This document shows positions 22,141 through 33,837 of a stretch of 64,000 nt of DNA, piece after piece. The notes below the pieces were generated by a model that saw only the letters and a program-made list of their open reading frames with translations, was not told the DNA's origin and searched no databases. The stretch comes from Coccinella septempunctata (Eukaryota; Arthropoda; Insecta; Coleoptera; Coccinellidae), in assembly GCF_907165205.1 (NCBI RefSeq), contig NC_058193.1:24875521-24939520 (forward strand). Reading direction: 5' to 3'. How positions within the stretch are numbered: the stretch's first letter is position 1; each line of letters begins with the position of its first letter. The position numbers and the translations under genes were made by a program.

Positions 22141-24832
22141 GGCCATTCATTCAAGGGATACATCCTGCATAGAACAATTTACGTGGATGAACAGTTCTCA
22201 ATTGACTCGCAGTAAAATGTTCATTGCACATGGTGTAGTCAGACGTGTTTGCAGGCCTTTATGCCCTGAAAATTTCATCCACTTAGAACTGAAAATAAAA
22301 ATCAACGAGTCACATGTTACCAGTTCACTTACATTCCCATTTCCCTTAGTAAAATTCGTTTTATTTGATCCATACAATAATCAACTAGATATTAGACAAA
22401 AACAATTCAATAATCAGCAACTAGAACGTGCTTGATAAACAAAAGGCGGTACGAGAATCAAAACATTCAAAACCTCTTTGGTAAAAATAGACATCTGAAA
22501 TGTCACAAAATTTCATATGTTTCTGCAAACGTCCCTATAATTAATATTTTAAACAGTCTTAGCCTCAAAAATACATTTGAAACACAGATGGCGCTCATCA
22601 CTTTAGTCGTACAGTGACTCTAACGAGACAGTGGCGACAATTGTGGTATGTTGACTATTTTCGTAAGTATAATGCACTGCGCCCTTCTGTTATGGAACAT
22701 CCAGTTTTTATAAATTCATTTCGTAAAATGCCCTTCATTGTTGCAGAATTTCTCAATCTGCCAGAACCAAAGCAATATAAAGACCACTCTGTTTCTGTAG
22801 ATCCTCCGATTCTTTGCTAGCAGAATCAGGAGCAAATATTACGGTGATAGTGGATGTCTACGCGTAGCTGAAGGCTATATATGTGATATTCTGATTATTC
22901 TGTACTTTGGCTGAATGCAACTCTGTTTAAAAGATCCAGAGAGATGTAGTGCCATAGATTTAGCTTGTTATTCTGAAGGGAATTCTGTTTCTCCAGGGGT
23001 GGCATAGCTCCATTATAATCTTATAAAATTTTGCAGCTTAAATTCAGATTCTTTCAATTATTTAATTTTCAAAAAACTCATTGTCAATGATACTTTAATA
23101 AAGCCGTTTTATGTGTCCACAGTCTAATTCACATTATACATAGATGATGCTTTTCAATAATCATGATTATGTTTTTTCGAGAATGGAATAAAAGATTTCA
23201 GTATATGAAACGAATGACTGCCACATTGTTGATTGGTCTCTCAAAGTCCAGTAAAACTGTCCTGAAACTCAAGATGAAAGAAAAAATGGGACCAAGCAAT
23301 CAAACTCAATCAAACATTCCCCGGGATGAAAACTCATTATATTTTAATCAACTTCCCACGTTACTTCCTTGAAGAGACCCTCATGTCTCTACCAATATTA
23401 ATAGTGGGACTACAAATGCGGATTTTCTCCGAAAAATATGTCCCTTCTATTCCATATTGTGTCATTTTCACCTCCCTCGAGACGTCGTTCTTCAAAATGT
23501 AGCGTTGGGTCTGAATAATGGAATAAAATCGCTATGAATATTTCACAGGGGTGCGGGACCAGCAGTGGCAGTGTGATTGGTCTGTATGGTGGTCTTCTGC
23601 GTTAGTCATTTCACACTTTGAACCCGACGTAATGGACTGCCAGCATGAAGGGAAAGTTTGGCTTAAAAGGGGCCCATTTACGCCTAGTGCTTGGGCCCAA
23701 TATGCGAGTTCGTCGAACATAATATCGCATAGATAGGAGAATTAAATCCTTTTGTGCAACGATCCTTTGATGACGATGCGAATTATTATTGTCAGATCGA
23801 TGAGAAGAGAGAGATTGGGTGTAAGTTCGGCTGCTGCGTATCTTATTGTGGACAAACAATAGGGTTATTAGAGATATAACTACCCCATTATCGTATTTGG
23901 TAATCGTGCAGTGTTTGTAATTAACTTGTTCCATTCGAAACCGTGTTCGGTTATAGCCTTGATTGGTAGATGCTCTATCGCAACCACAAATTTTGTATGG
24001 TCGATCAATGAACGAAGAATTATCAGAGTATTGTAGCCAATTCAGTTATTAGATGAAATATATTGCAGTCATGCTGGAGACAATGGAAATACCTCCTCTT
24101 TCTCAATAATGGAAATAACACAAGATACTTGTTAATACATATGTATAAATATATCATTTCGAAACAGAAGGCACACTGACTTTCTGAGGAGAGTCTCGAA
24201 TACGAATTAACTAACTGCTGTTGTAGCATCCACATTTTTCCGCTTATACAGGCACTATCCTTAATATGTGAACCTATAATAGGAATGTACGATATTGTAA
24301 GAATAAGTGGCTTCTGGAAATCACCCAGAAACCAGATTTTCAGTTTTTCATTACCATTCATTTGGTAATGATAAAAAAGCTACTGAAAAGGCAGTTGATT
24401 TGGTACATACACTCACTTTAATGTGAAATTTCATGGTGAAATGTGTTTTCATCAACCCGTCTTCGGTTTTCAACGCCTTTGCCTACAAACAATGGAACTA
24501 TGAAATTAGGAAACCTCCATTTGAGAAGCTCGAAAGGATCTATCCAAAATCTAAAATTATTTTCTAGAAAAATGTGGTTCCACAGTTGGATACTAGACTC
24601 AGGGAACACACAAGTTTTGGCTTCGCTGAGACCAGCAACAGGTCTGTATGTCATATACATAACACATAATTCAGTACTCTGAAGAAGTTATTACCTACTA
24701 ATGAAATGAAAACCTGTAGACCTGTTGTAGCCACTAATCATTATAATATCTGAACCTGCAGTCGATTAAACACCATTAAAACTATTATACGATAAAATAG
24801 CAATCCTGCTGGAAATTGTTTATGAATTAACA
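22141..24832. other. Intergenic, no gene recognised
   Basis: Contains the dispersed repeat at 22881-23018. Open frames at 22614-22820 and 24418-24682 (both strands) have no recognisable family or splice context. Otherwise nothing. Confidence 0.35.
22881..23018. repeat. Dispersed repeat, second copy of 10031-10162
   Basis: Same order of blocks as at 10031-10162, with a few extra bases (GAAGGGAATTCTG where the other has GAGAATTTTG). Confidence 0.75.
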
Positions 24833-25045
24833 GTGGGTTCCACACAACTTTTATTCGATTGTCAATCAAGTAACTTGACAGTCAATCGATCTCTAAAATT
24901 AAATTAATGAAATTCTTTCAGTACTTCGATATATTGAAGAAGTAGCAATTGAGAATCATTGAATGAACGTATATTAATTAAAATCTGACGCAAAAATGTT
25001 TTTCTTAATGCTCTTGACTGAATTATCGATTGAAAACAAATTGAT
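24833..25045. mobile_element. TTAA-type MITE, copy 4 (right end degraded)
   Basis: TTAACAGTGGGTTCCACACA at the left border keeps both the TTAA and the terminal repeat. The interior has ATATTGAAGAAGTAGCAATT and ACTGAATTATCGATTGAAAA. The right terminal repeat is not recognisable after about 25045. Confidence 0.65.
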
Positions 25046-26103
25046 GTATCCTTAACGTGGGAAACATGTGATAATGAGTGAATTTCATTATAATGCTTTC
25101 ATGAGCTGGGTGTTGAATGCAACTTCAAGATGTCCTTCGTGGCATCTTTGGTAAACACTTCAAAGATTTATTTTCGTGGTGTTGATTTTATTTTCTTTCT
25201 TATACTGAATTGCACTTTATCTTTCCTTTTTTGAATATTTTGTGAGTTCATAGGCAATGCCTTAACTCTTATTTGTGAAATAATAAAAATAATTTGTAAA
25301 AAAGAATTTTCATTGTGAAACTTTTTTTTGCGATTTTTCATGCCCTGTACGCTGCCGCCACTATAAGCACATGCCTATACTTTACATTATGAATAATCCT
25401 ACTCTTGAACTAACAAACTTGTTTAGGAAATGGTATATTCGCTAACTTATGCGTAGTCAATTTATTATTGATTTGGGCACAGAAAAAGCGAATGACTATT
25501 TTGGACGCAAAACATATTCCTGTGTAGGAAAAGACCGAAGACATGTGCTAATAATTTTTACATAATATTCATACTTTTTTGATTTGAAAGAACGAAAACA
25601 TCCTAGAATGAATTGGTAAATTTTTTATCGGTGATCTGAAATATATTGGCCCATCTGACGACCTGTTTCTCTACCCTTTCTCATTAAAAGTTTTGTTGCC
25701 TTTTGGGCAAACAATTGACTTTCTACATCAGTTGTTAATAACCAGTGACTTCTGTTGACAGTTTCCATTTAATCATTTATTCACGCACTAATTCCACCGC
25801 CTATTTTTCGCACTACCCGTTTGTATACACCGAATTACTCAAGATTTGGTCTCTGTCATCATCCCTCATTTGCAGCAAACGAAGTTTCGTATTCAAATAT
25901 CTCTGGCAGTTGAGGGGCAGGGTATCTTCCAATTCCAGAGAGCGCTCACTGGGAGCTTGAAATGAGATCTGCAAATAAGCCGATCGATTGGATTTCGTCT
26001 GGATGCACTTAATGATTCTTGTGTCGGCTCTAGCTATGTTTGAAATGGGACATCAATGCGGATTGCTTTCGAAACTTGAGGTTTCTAGCAGTCACGTTTT
26101 CGT
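25046..26103. other. Intergenic, nothing recognised
   Basis: AT-rich, with short open frames only. Confidence 0.35.
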
Positions 26104-26437
26104 AGGAAATACTGTTTTCTTCAAGATAGAATGGGCAGTGTCGTACTGAGCTCATCGAAGGCTTCGGTCGAAAGAATTGAAAGAGGAGTGGATTATGTCA
26201 ATCTTATATGAAGGTTTTTATAGATACTTCTAACTTTGATCGATCTCTTCACTGTGATCTTAGGTCTAAGAGGAAATACTGTTTTCTTCAAGATAGAATG
26301 GGCAGTGTCGTACTGAGCTCATCGAAGGCTTCGGTCGAAAGAATTGAAAGAGGAGTGGATTATGTCAATCTTATATGAAGGTTTTTATAGATACTTCTAA
26401 CTTTGATCGATCTCTTCACTGTGATCTTAGGTCTAAG
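26104..26437 (+). repeat. Tandem duplication, 2 x 167 bp, apparently identical
   Basis: The unit beginning AGGAAATACTGTTTTCTTCA at 26104 is repeated without visible change from 26271 and ends at 26437. AGGAAAT follows again at 26438, so each unit is bordered by the same 7-base word. The unit contains a short ATTGAAAGAGGAGTGG stretch and no ORF. Identity implies a recent event or an assembly duplication. Confidence 0.95.
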
Positions 26438-26920
26438 AGGAAATTTTTTGTAATTAAGTGAATTTGATGATAGAGGCTATATAAGCTGTGTGTTGAATCC
26501 AATCCCAAGATATCTGCAATTTCAATAAGGGAAATAACACAAAAAGTCTCATTGAGGAGCTCATAGTTGGCGATTATTGAATATCGAACGACCGAAAGCC
26601 ACTTGATACCTATTAGGCTATAGAGGGCAGTTCCGGTCAATGCGAATTTATTCAATACTACTTTTATAATAAATTATTGCCATCGAAGCAGGCCTTGCAA
26701 GTACAGACGCCTTCTTTGATATATCTTCTTAATTTGAATAAAAAAAAAATACTAAAATTCTGAAAGCAAATGAATACCAATATTATATGAAAGTTTCGAA
26801 TTCAAAAATTTTTCTACTTTCACCAAATTAAGTAGATGAAATAGGTATTTTAAAACTTTTCCTCTTTTCACATACTCCACTAAATTTGAGCCAACAGTAG
26901 AGAGGATATTCGTTGAATTG
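26438..26920. other. Intergenic, nothing recognised
   Basis: AT-rich with no supported feature. Confidence 0.35.
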
Positions 26921-27774
26921 TAGGGGGAGTCCGGGGGACTTGCTAAGGACTTGAACCACCTGACCACCTCAAATATTCCAATTCAAATTTCTCGCTACCG
27001 GTATCGTAAATAGCTTGCGACATTTTCGTAACAAGGCACAACTAGTGGCGGCACCATTTTGGCCGCCATCAAAACAGTTCGAGAGTGAGAGGGTTGAACG
27101 TGATTTTGTTGTTAGAAATAATTTTTGTTACACTGTCTGAAAAGTTTAATAGGTGCATGGTATTATTTAGTTTTATAGCTTTCATTAATTCATATTTTTT
27201 TACAAACGATGAGCTTTCTTAATAATAGTTTTAAAAGTTGAATAGACTAAAAGGTCGGGAGACATAATCAGTGGTCCAAGTTTTCCGCACTGAGATAAGA
27301 TAATACATAATTCGCTTCGAAAAAACAAAATTGAATAATAGAAATGAATATAAAAATATACAAAGGTTCAAAAAAATAAAAAATATCTTGGAAATAAGTG
27401 AGGGTGACTCTGGAATAGAAAATATGTATTTCATACGCTGATATATCTGATGAGTAAAACCTCGACATAGACAAAATCGTTGGTAATTCGAAATTGTTTT
27501 CTTTCAATGTTTTTCCTGATAAACAAACTTATGGTCAAGTCTCTCTCGCCCCTTGTTCAACTCTTCCATGGGTTAGGGATGCATGAGACAATATTCGGTT
27601 CCTTAAAAAAGAACTGCTGTAATCAAAATGTTAATCTCACCATCACCCTGCTATTATCTATCGTTACCTGTTTGGGTATGACATATTCAAGCAAAAAAAT
27701 GAGTTGCTACCATTTACAGATACAACTAAAGTGACTTCAGAGTGAAAAGGGGTTCAACTTTCCCGGACTCTCTA
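26921..27774. mobile_element. 850-bp non-autonomous DNA transposon, copy 2 (uninterrupted)
   Basis: Left TAGGGGGAGTCCGGGGGAC and right TTTCCCGGACTCTCTA form short inverted ends. The interior matches copy 1 at 1725-2892 without the MITE: TCAGTGGTCCAAGTTTTCCG is the empty site. No transposase. It probably moved in trans, with source unknown. Confidence 0.75.
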
Positions 27775-29391
27775 TACTTCTATAGATTTTATAGGCATTG
27801 GTTCTTTTCTAAACGATTCTTTTACCGATGAACAGTTGAAAGTTGTTGAGAAAATTTTTTTGCTCTAAAATACCCGGAAGAAAAAACCACCTCTAAGTAT
27901 TCATGTATTTCCCTCACCTAGGCTTGGAATGATTTTGTTTTCACCTCATGTTTGTAGCGTTCTAGCAGCATATTTTTTCCCTAAGCCTATATCGAAGAAA
28001 CGAATGTACTATATAGATGGCTCTTCTGCGGCGCTGAAATGAAATAGTTCACCATGTCAGTATTTTCCCATTACACCTCATCCGATTATCGTAGTGTAGG
28101 TCATGTTTGATTAAATGATTGAAACGACTGCCCCAGATGCCCCAAACCGACAATTTTCTATCGATCCACTTGCAGAATGTTTGGCGTTCGAACTGCAATG
28201 TTTTGAGGCACCGAGGCCTCTCTATAAAATAGTCAGATCTAGAAATTTACCGATTTTGATTTCAATTTGTTGTGAGTACGGATTATTTTCGATATTGAGT
28301 CAAATAACAAGAAAAATTGAATTATATTAGGGTTAATTCATCTACAGTTCCTACAAATTGTTTCCTGGATTATCATAGCGTTGCATTATACAAAGTTCTT
28401 GAATAAATTACTCAAAGCTAAGGGTTTCAAAGGGCGAGAAAAAATATTATTGAATAATTTATATATATCAAATATATCTGAAGGGGTGGATCGATGATAT
28501 ATGACTCAGTTCTCACTATTACGTTTGTAATATTAGGACGAAAAATTGTCCCATAAATATTCAATTCCTACAAAAGGTTTCATTTTTGTAATGGCTTCGT
28601 TAATGAATCAATGGGACACTCCCAAGTTTTTCCCTCGAAAGAGATGAGCTCAACTCGTAGAGGCCAAATATAAAACCTCAAAAGGGGATCTTTCTGTAAT
28701 TTTTTCGTTATATACCCTCCAGAAAATCTGAATATATTTTGTTTTCCACATTTCTGACATTTTTTTTGTGTTCAGTAAAGCACTCAATTATGCGTCGAAT
28801 GATACTGTACCTCCAACTGCAATTTTCAGTAATTGAAATGGACAATAAGCATTTCAAAAGTAAAATTTTCAAACTTTGAATTTGTTTCATTAACCCTTTC
28901 ACTGTATTTGTTCGGTTTTCAAGCAATAATCCATACTGTATACGCATTTGTCCCTCTGGAGCGACAACAGCAAGAGGGAGGATGTCAGATTTTTAAATTG
29001 AATGTACTAATCTCCGAAAATCAGTCTTTATATAAATAGGGCAATAATTTTGAACAAATCTTTTCACCAAGGTGCAGTGGAAGGGTTAATTGGGTCAACT
29101 TTCATATCCCCTTGTTTTTACATATAAGTGATCCAAGAAACACGCGCTTTTTCTCATTCGACTAATAAGTCAATTGCCTTCAACTTTTGTATGTATTGGA
29201 AATTTTCATCACATTATACTCAACATTCGAAGATTTCAGCAGAAACCAACGTCCAAACGAAAATTCCACAATATCTATGAAAGCCCTCTTATATGATAAC
29301 AGATTTTCCAAAAAATCAACGCCTTATCTCATTGAAGGCACATTCAGTGCTCTAAAACTTCCATTATAGCTGTGTGGTCGACATTGGAAAT
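27775..29391. other. Intergenic, no gene recognised
   Basis: An open segment at 28115-28330 has fairly balanced composition but no family resemblance. Otherwise AT-rich. Confidence 0.35.
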
Positions 29392-29580
29392 TATACTCCG
29401 TTCACTTTTATAAAAGCACTCGCTTGGCCATGGAAATTTGACACATTTCACACTGAGTAGTATGAAAATGTGAGGTTATGACGCTTGCCAAAACATTTTT
29501 GGGTTTAAAATCAGCGCTGTGTTGTCCGTTCTATGTAAGTCTCAGTAGCCGAGTGCTTTTATAAAAGTGAATGGAGTATA
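29392..29580. mobile_element. 189-bp MITE with 31-bp terminal inverted repeats
   Basis: Starts TATACTCCGTTCACTTTTAT and ends with the inverted equivalent ATAAAAGTGAATGGAGTATA. The repeat extends 31 bases to GCACTCG with one mismatch. TA lies at both borders. A truncated copy is at 38376-38471 and a diverged, reversed copy at 55684-55829 (sharing GAAATTTGACACATT, TGTTGTCCGTTCTAT). Confidence 0.9.
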
Positions 29581-30977
29581 TAGGTAGGTGAAACCAAAAA
29601 CCATAAAACCTCCAGTTTTGCACACCAAAAGTTAATCTCACTTCATGTAAGGTATAAAATTATTGGATTTTCATACAGGAAAGCCATTCAAAAATTAAAC
29701 ATTTAGTAGAAACTGAACCGCATGTTGATTCTCACCAGAACATCAAGATTATGATTATGGAATGAACATTTCGATAAAATATCAAAATTTCAGAAAACAT
29801 TCTTCTCCTTTTTAAAATTAATTTTTCAGTCAGAATGTAGAGTAAATTCTCTGAAAAAAATTTTTATTTGCATCCAGCAGACCGAAAGTGACCAATAAAT
29901 TCGCTGCAGAATCAGTGTTCTACTATGTAAACTTATACCGCAATATAAAATCTAGAATTCACCAGGGGTGACCAATTCTCAATGCTTAGCAGATATAAGT
30001 ATTGCGCCAATGTTTCAGCACTACAACAATGTCTCGAAAATACAACGGAAGCTTACGTGCACAATAAAACGGCAGAAGATGACATAACCATTCACTTAAT
30101 GTTATTATATCCCAAAGGTTGAAAGAATTGAACTTCACTGCTCTACAGCACAGAGTTCACCACTATCTCGTGCACCATTATCGTTTTCTTCCATATTCCA
30201 TCCCCCATATCATATCATTTACCTCATGTTCATATCTTGTATGCCTTTGAGAATTTGAGAGACGTGCTGCGCGTTCTCCATTCACCATTTTGATATGCCG
30301 ATACCAGTCTACGGTTAAGAAAATATTCAGGAGTTTCCTTCGAGATAAACCTCGAACATGTCCCCAAAGAACTTCCTTCATTTAAAGATCTCGGATTCTC
30401 AACTTGCGGTTTGTCAAATTTAATGGTTGCTGATTGCAGTCTTCTTCGAGGGCATCTAAACTCGGTGGGAAGTTATGATATCTACCTCATAGATTTGCCT
30501 CGCTCGAATTCCGTAATATTACCCTTACCCAAGCTGCTTCTGACAAAAATTATTTTCAGATAAGGATAGACTCTTCAAAATAGCGGAAATAGTTTCTCAG
30601 ATTGCAACACTGAATTTGCTCTAGAGTTTCATTGCCACTGAAAATAATTCCAGATTTTACTTGATGTGAAAAGCTTTACTGAATATGCTCTAACTTGACA
30701 GAAACTTGACTTGCTTTTCAAGATACGATCAAACTAACCCATCTCGTTCATCTTCATTTATAGCGATAATATAATAGCAAAAAAACAAATTTGTTTTTTT
30801 CTATGCTTTTGTTGCTATGCGAATTCCATACTTATGTCTCTGTAAACAATATTTGTATGTATTGAATCCTTAATATCTAATTCAGTGAAGACCATTCTGA
30901 AGAAAACAATTCTTAGATACCAAATTCAATTTCAGTTTATCTGACTTCATCAGGGACGTACTTTGACTTTGAATTTA
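29581..30977. other. Intergenic, nothing recognised
   Basis: AT-rich. No gene, repeat partner or RNA seen. Confidence 0.35.
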
Positions 30978-32239
30978 CGAGGATATATTGAAAAACTATA
31001 AGCCTACCATAGAACCAATAAAATTTCAATGTCAAAATATTTTATTGCTCAACATATTCTCCTCTTAATTGGATTCATTTATTACAGCGAATCTGCAACG
31101 TCTCTAGACCTTTCAAGAAAATGTTTCTTCTTGCTCTGCAAACCAGTCCTCCACAGCTTTTATTACCTCCTCGTTGGAAGAAAATTGACGACCTTATAAA
31201 CTTTCTTTCAGTTGAGGAAAGAGATGAAGCCAAATCTGCTAAATAAGAGGGGTGTTCTAGTAATTCAAACCCTAAATCACGAATTTTTTGCATGGCAACT
31301 TGAGATTTGTGTGAAGGGGCGTTGTCCTGAAAAAACAAAACACCTTTGGATAGCTTTCCGCGTCTTTTCTCTTTAATTGTTTCCCGTAGAGTGGTTAGTA
31401 ATGTCGAATAGTAATCTCCAGTTATTGTTCTACCCTTATCCAAAAATCAATCATGATTACTCCATGCCAATCCTTAAAAACTGAAGCAAGAACTTTTCCA
31501 GCAGATTTTTGGACACGAAACTTCTTTGGTCTTGGAGAACCAGAGTGTCGCCATTCCATCGATTGTTGCTTTGTTTCTGGATCGTAGAAATGTACCCAAG
31601 TCTCATCCATAGTAAAAAATTCGGTTTAAGAAGTCTACATCGTTTTCAAATCGAGCACAGATCGGACGCGATGCTTCTATACCCTTGCACGCTTTTGGTC
31701 AACATTCAAACATTTGGGGATCCATTTTGCGGCAATTTTTCTCATGTCTATATGATGAACGCGTTCGTATGAAATATTCAGTGCTTCACATATCCGTTTT
31801 AGCCAAATTTGACGGTCTGATAAAATCATGTCATGAACTGCATCGATATTTTCGGGGACTGACACAGAAACTGGCCTTCCCGATCGGTCATCATCTTCAA
31901 TGGAAAATTTACTTATTTATTTGAAGCTTGCAGTCCAATTTTTCATGGTCGCATACGAAGGACATATGTATAAAGCATATCTTCGTAAATCTGCTTACCT
32001 CGTAACTCTTTTAAATACAGGTAGGTACTTGATGATTGCTCGATACACCAATTTTTCGATTTTCACAATTTCGGTGGACATCTTCTTTCTTTTGATTTAT
32101 TGCGTAACTCTGGTTTACTTTTTTGACCTCAACCTTCACACTAACACTTCTAATGAGTTATTGTTCGTTGTTATGGTAGCGCAATATTTTTTTTATGCAT
32201 GGAACTGGTCTAGCCTAACTAGATATCAATACATCCTCG
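30978..32239 (-). mobile_element. Full-length mariner element (1262 bp), inactive
   Basis: Bordered by TA at 30976-30977 and 32240-32241. Terminal inverted repeats start CGAGGATATATTG at the left and CGAGGATGTATTG (minus strand) at the right. They stay alignable for about 40 bases through TAGGCTAGACCAG / TAAGCCTACCATAG and end near AATAAAAT. The length is that of a complete mariner, so both ends and the whole transposase region are kept, but the coding region is broken. Confidence 0.9.
31042..32081 (-). pseudogene. Mariner transposase, broken
   Basis: Start codon at 32081 (MSTEIVKIEKL) and final stop near 31042, about 345 codons, the normal mariner length. Visible in order: helix-turn-helix region (RGKQIYEDML, then SIEDD-like linker), SVPENIDAVHDMI and ERVHH. 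The linker and first catalytic Asp are in TMDETWVHFYDP, then HSGSPRPKKFRVQKSAGKVL, then the second Asp in FFQDNAPSHKSQVAM. The third Asp region of DD34D is damaged: after HPSYLADLAS the frame runs into LSSTERKF, consistent with a small deletion that removes the Asp itself. More frameshifts lie near 31430, 31640 and 31900, and a stop follows RCNK near 31075. The plus-strand open frames over this interval are antisense shadows. Confidence 0.9.
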
Positions 32240-32241
32240 TA

Positions 32242-33136
32242 ATTATTGAACGCACGGAGAAATGAATCGTCTTAGCGATTCGGAAATTGATCCAGTCGCA
32301 CCAAAAGTAATGATAATCAAGCGAAAAAGTGTCCATAAATCCATCTCGAATGAGAAATCAACCATTCTCTCAAAGTTCTGTGATAGGGAGAGATTGGAGG
32401 AATTTTCCTTCCCCGACGTATTTCTTTCGAATTGAGGAATCCCAGAAGAACATAAATTCCTTTATCGAAAGCGAAATAAAACACGAAACCGCATAAATCA
32501 AGGCACAGAAGTTTCCTATGGGCGAATATACAATATAATTCGATACTCGAGATTGGAAAAATGTGTTCGAAGGTCCCTAAAGACGGTCCCGTATCTTCAA
32601 TTTACATTTGATCCATGCCACATTCAGGTTGTTGTTCTCTACTGTCAGATTTCCACGGCCGATGATAATATTTGTGTTGTAAATTCATTGCTTACAGGGG
32701 GATAAGAACTTGGTGCGCGTTTGGGAGCATAATATATACAGGGTGTGCTAAAGGCGATTTTTTTTAACAGAAATGGTGAAAATGAACCGTTCCACCAATG
32801 ATCACCTAAACATTCAAACTGATGAAGTTTGATCATCGATAATATAGATCCTAATACGACCCTATAGAATAAGCCATCTGTTATCTGCAGTATCGGAAAA
32901 CCACGACAATATACTTCATTAATCAACCATAAAGTTTCCTTCAGAACATTGAATTGACCTCGATTTTTGGATGGTGATGTAAATAGAAACTAAGTAGGTA
33001 TTTTCACATTACCCATCTTGCAATTTGGACGATTTTTAAAGAAATGGTTAATTTCGATAAGATCTACAACTCACAGAAAATCCTCAAGACAAAGTTGTCA
33101 AAATTTTAAAGTAGGTTCGAAAACTCATTGAAGACT
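32242..33136. other. Intergenic, one orphan transposon end
   Basis: TATACAGGGTGTGCTAAAGG at 32737 looks like a transposon terminus with no partner found nearby. Nothing else is recognised. Confidence 0.4.
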
Positions 33137-33425
33137 GGACGAATTCAGAAACGTTTGCCTTCTAAATATTCGACTACACTCTTACAATGGAAACATATTT
33201 TTATTTGAATGTATTTGTGCCTTTCGATTGCTTTAAACATTTTACAATCCTTGGAATGTCGCCGGCTCTCAAATCCAAGTAATATGAAAAAAATTCATAT
33301 TGTAATTTCAAAGTAAGTTTTGACATTATTCAGGAGTGTTTTTCGTGTTTCATGTATTATATTTATGGTTTCATCCATAGTTTACTAATTCATTTATTAA
33401 GACTATGGTTTCATCACAGAACGCC
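33137..33425 (+). repeat. Half copy of the 7205-7773 foldback
   Basis: Matches one arm plus the centre: TTCAGAAACGTTTGCC, TTGGAATGTCGCCGGCTC, AAGTTTTGACATTATTCAGG and ACTATGGTTTCATCACAGAA. The second arm is absent. It lies about 190 bp upstream of the Copia 5' LTR. Confidence 0.8.
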
Positions 33426-33611
33426 TTAACTATTGATGTGTTATCTGTCTTTTCAGGAAGTGTCACAAGAGTGTCTAGACACTTACTCAATTTACTTAAT
33501 CATTTCGAAACATATTACATCGTCATTTTTACAAAAGTATTGAAAAAAGTCCCTTTTTTTTCATGTAATATGCAATTAAACAATCACCTATATTTGTAAT
33601 AAATTGCTTTC

Positions 33612-33786
33612 TATTGGAATTATTATGTATTTCGTATTAGTATTCGATGTTCGGAATATATATATTGATGTATGTCAAGAACAATTGATGAAGTTGTCAA
33701 TAATAAAGAAACGTTAAACGTGCTAAGTTTTTCCCGAGTGATAAATACCAATCTTTATCACTATTGTTCAACGAATTTGTACAATT
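33612..33786 (+). repeat. 5' LTR of the Copia element
   Basis: 175 bp, beginning TATTGGAATTATTATG and ending GAATTTGTACAATT. It contains a TATA-like run (GGAATATATATATTG) and AATAAA (33702-33707), which could serve as the promoter region and poly(A) signal. It matches 37530-37704 base for base by eye. Confidence 0.95.
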
Positions 33787-33800
33787 GGTTATGGGCCCAG
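33787..33800 (+). promoter_or_regulatory. Primer-binding site, initiator tRNA-Met half-molecule type
   Basis: GGTTATGGGCCCAG starts directly after the LTR. It is complementary to the anticodon arm of insect initiator tRNA-Met, the internal priming site known from Drosophila copia and relatives. Confidence 0.9.
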
Positions 33801-33837
33801 TGTTCGTATAAATAGACACTGAAGACATCGTTGAAAA

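Noticed and set aside
22614..22820. 68-codon frame with proline-rich end
   Set aside because: No homologue recognised and no splice signals.
31509..32265. Plus-strand open frames of 79-121 codons
   Set aside because: They lie antisense to the mariner transposase relic.
32815..32850. CTGATGAAG resembling a hammerhead core
   Set aside because: No stem II or GAAA at a workable distance.
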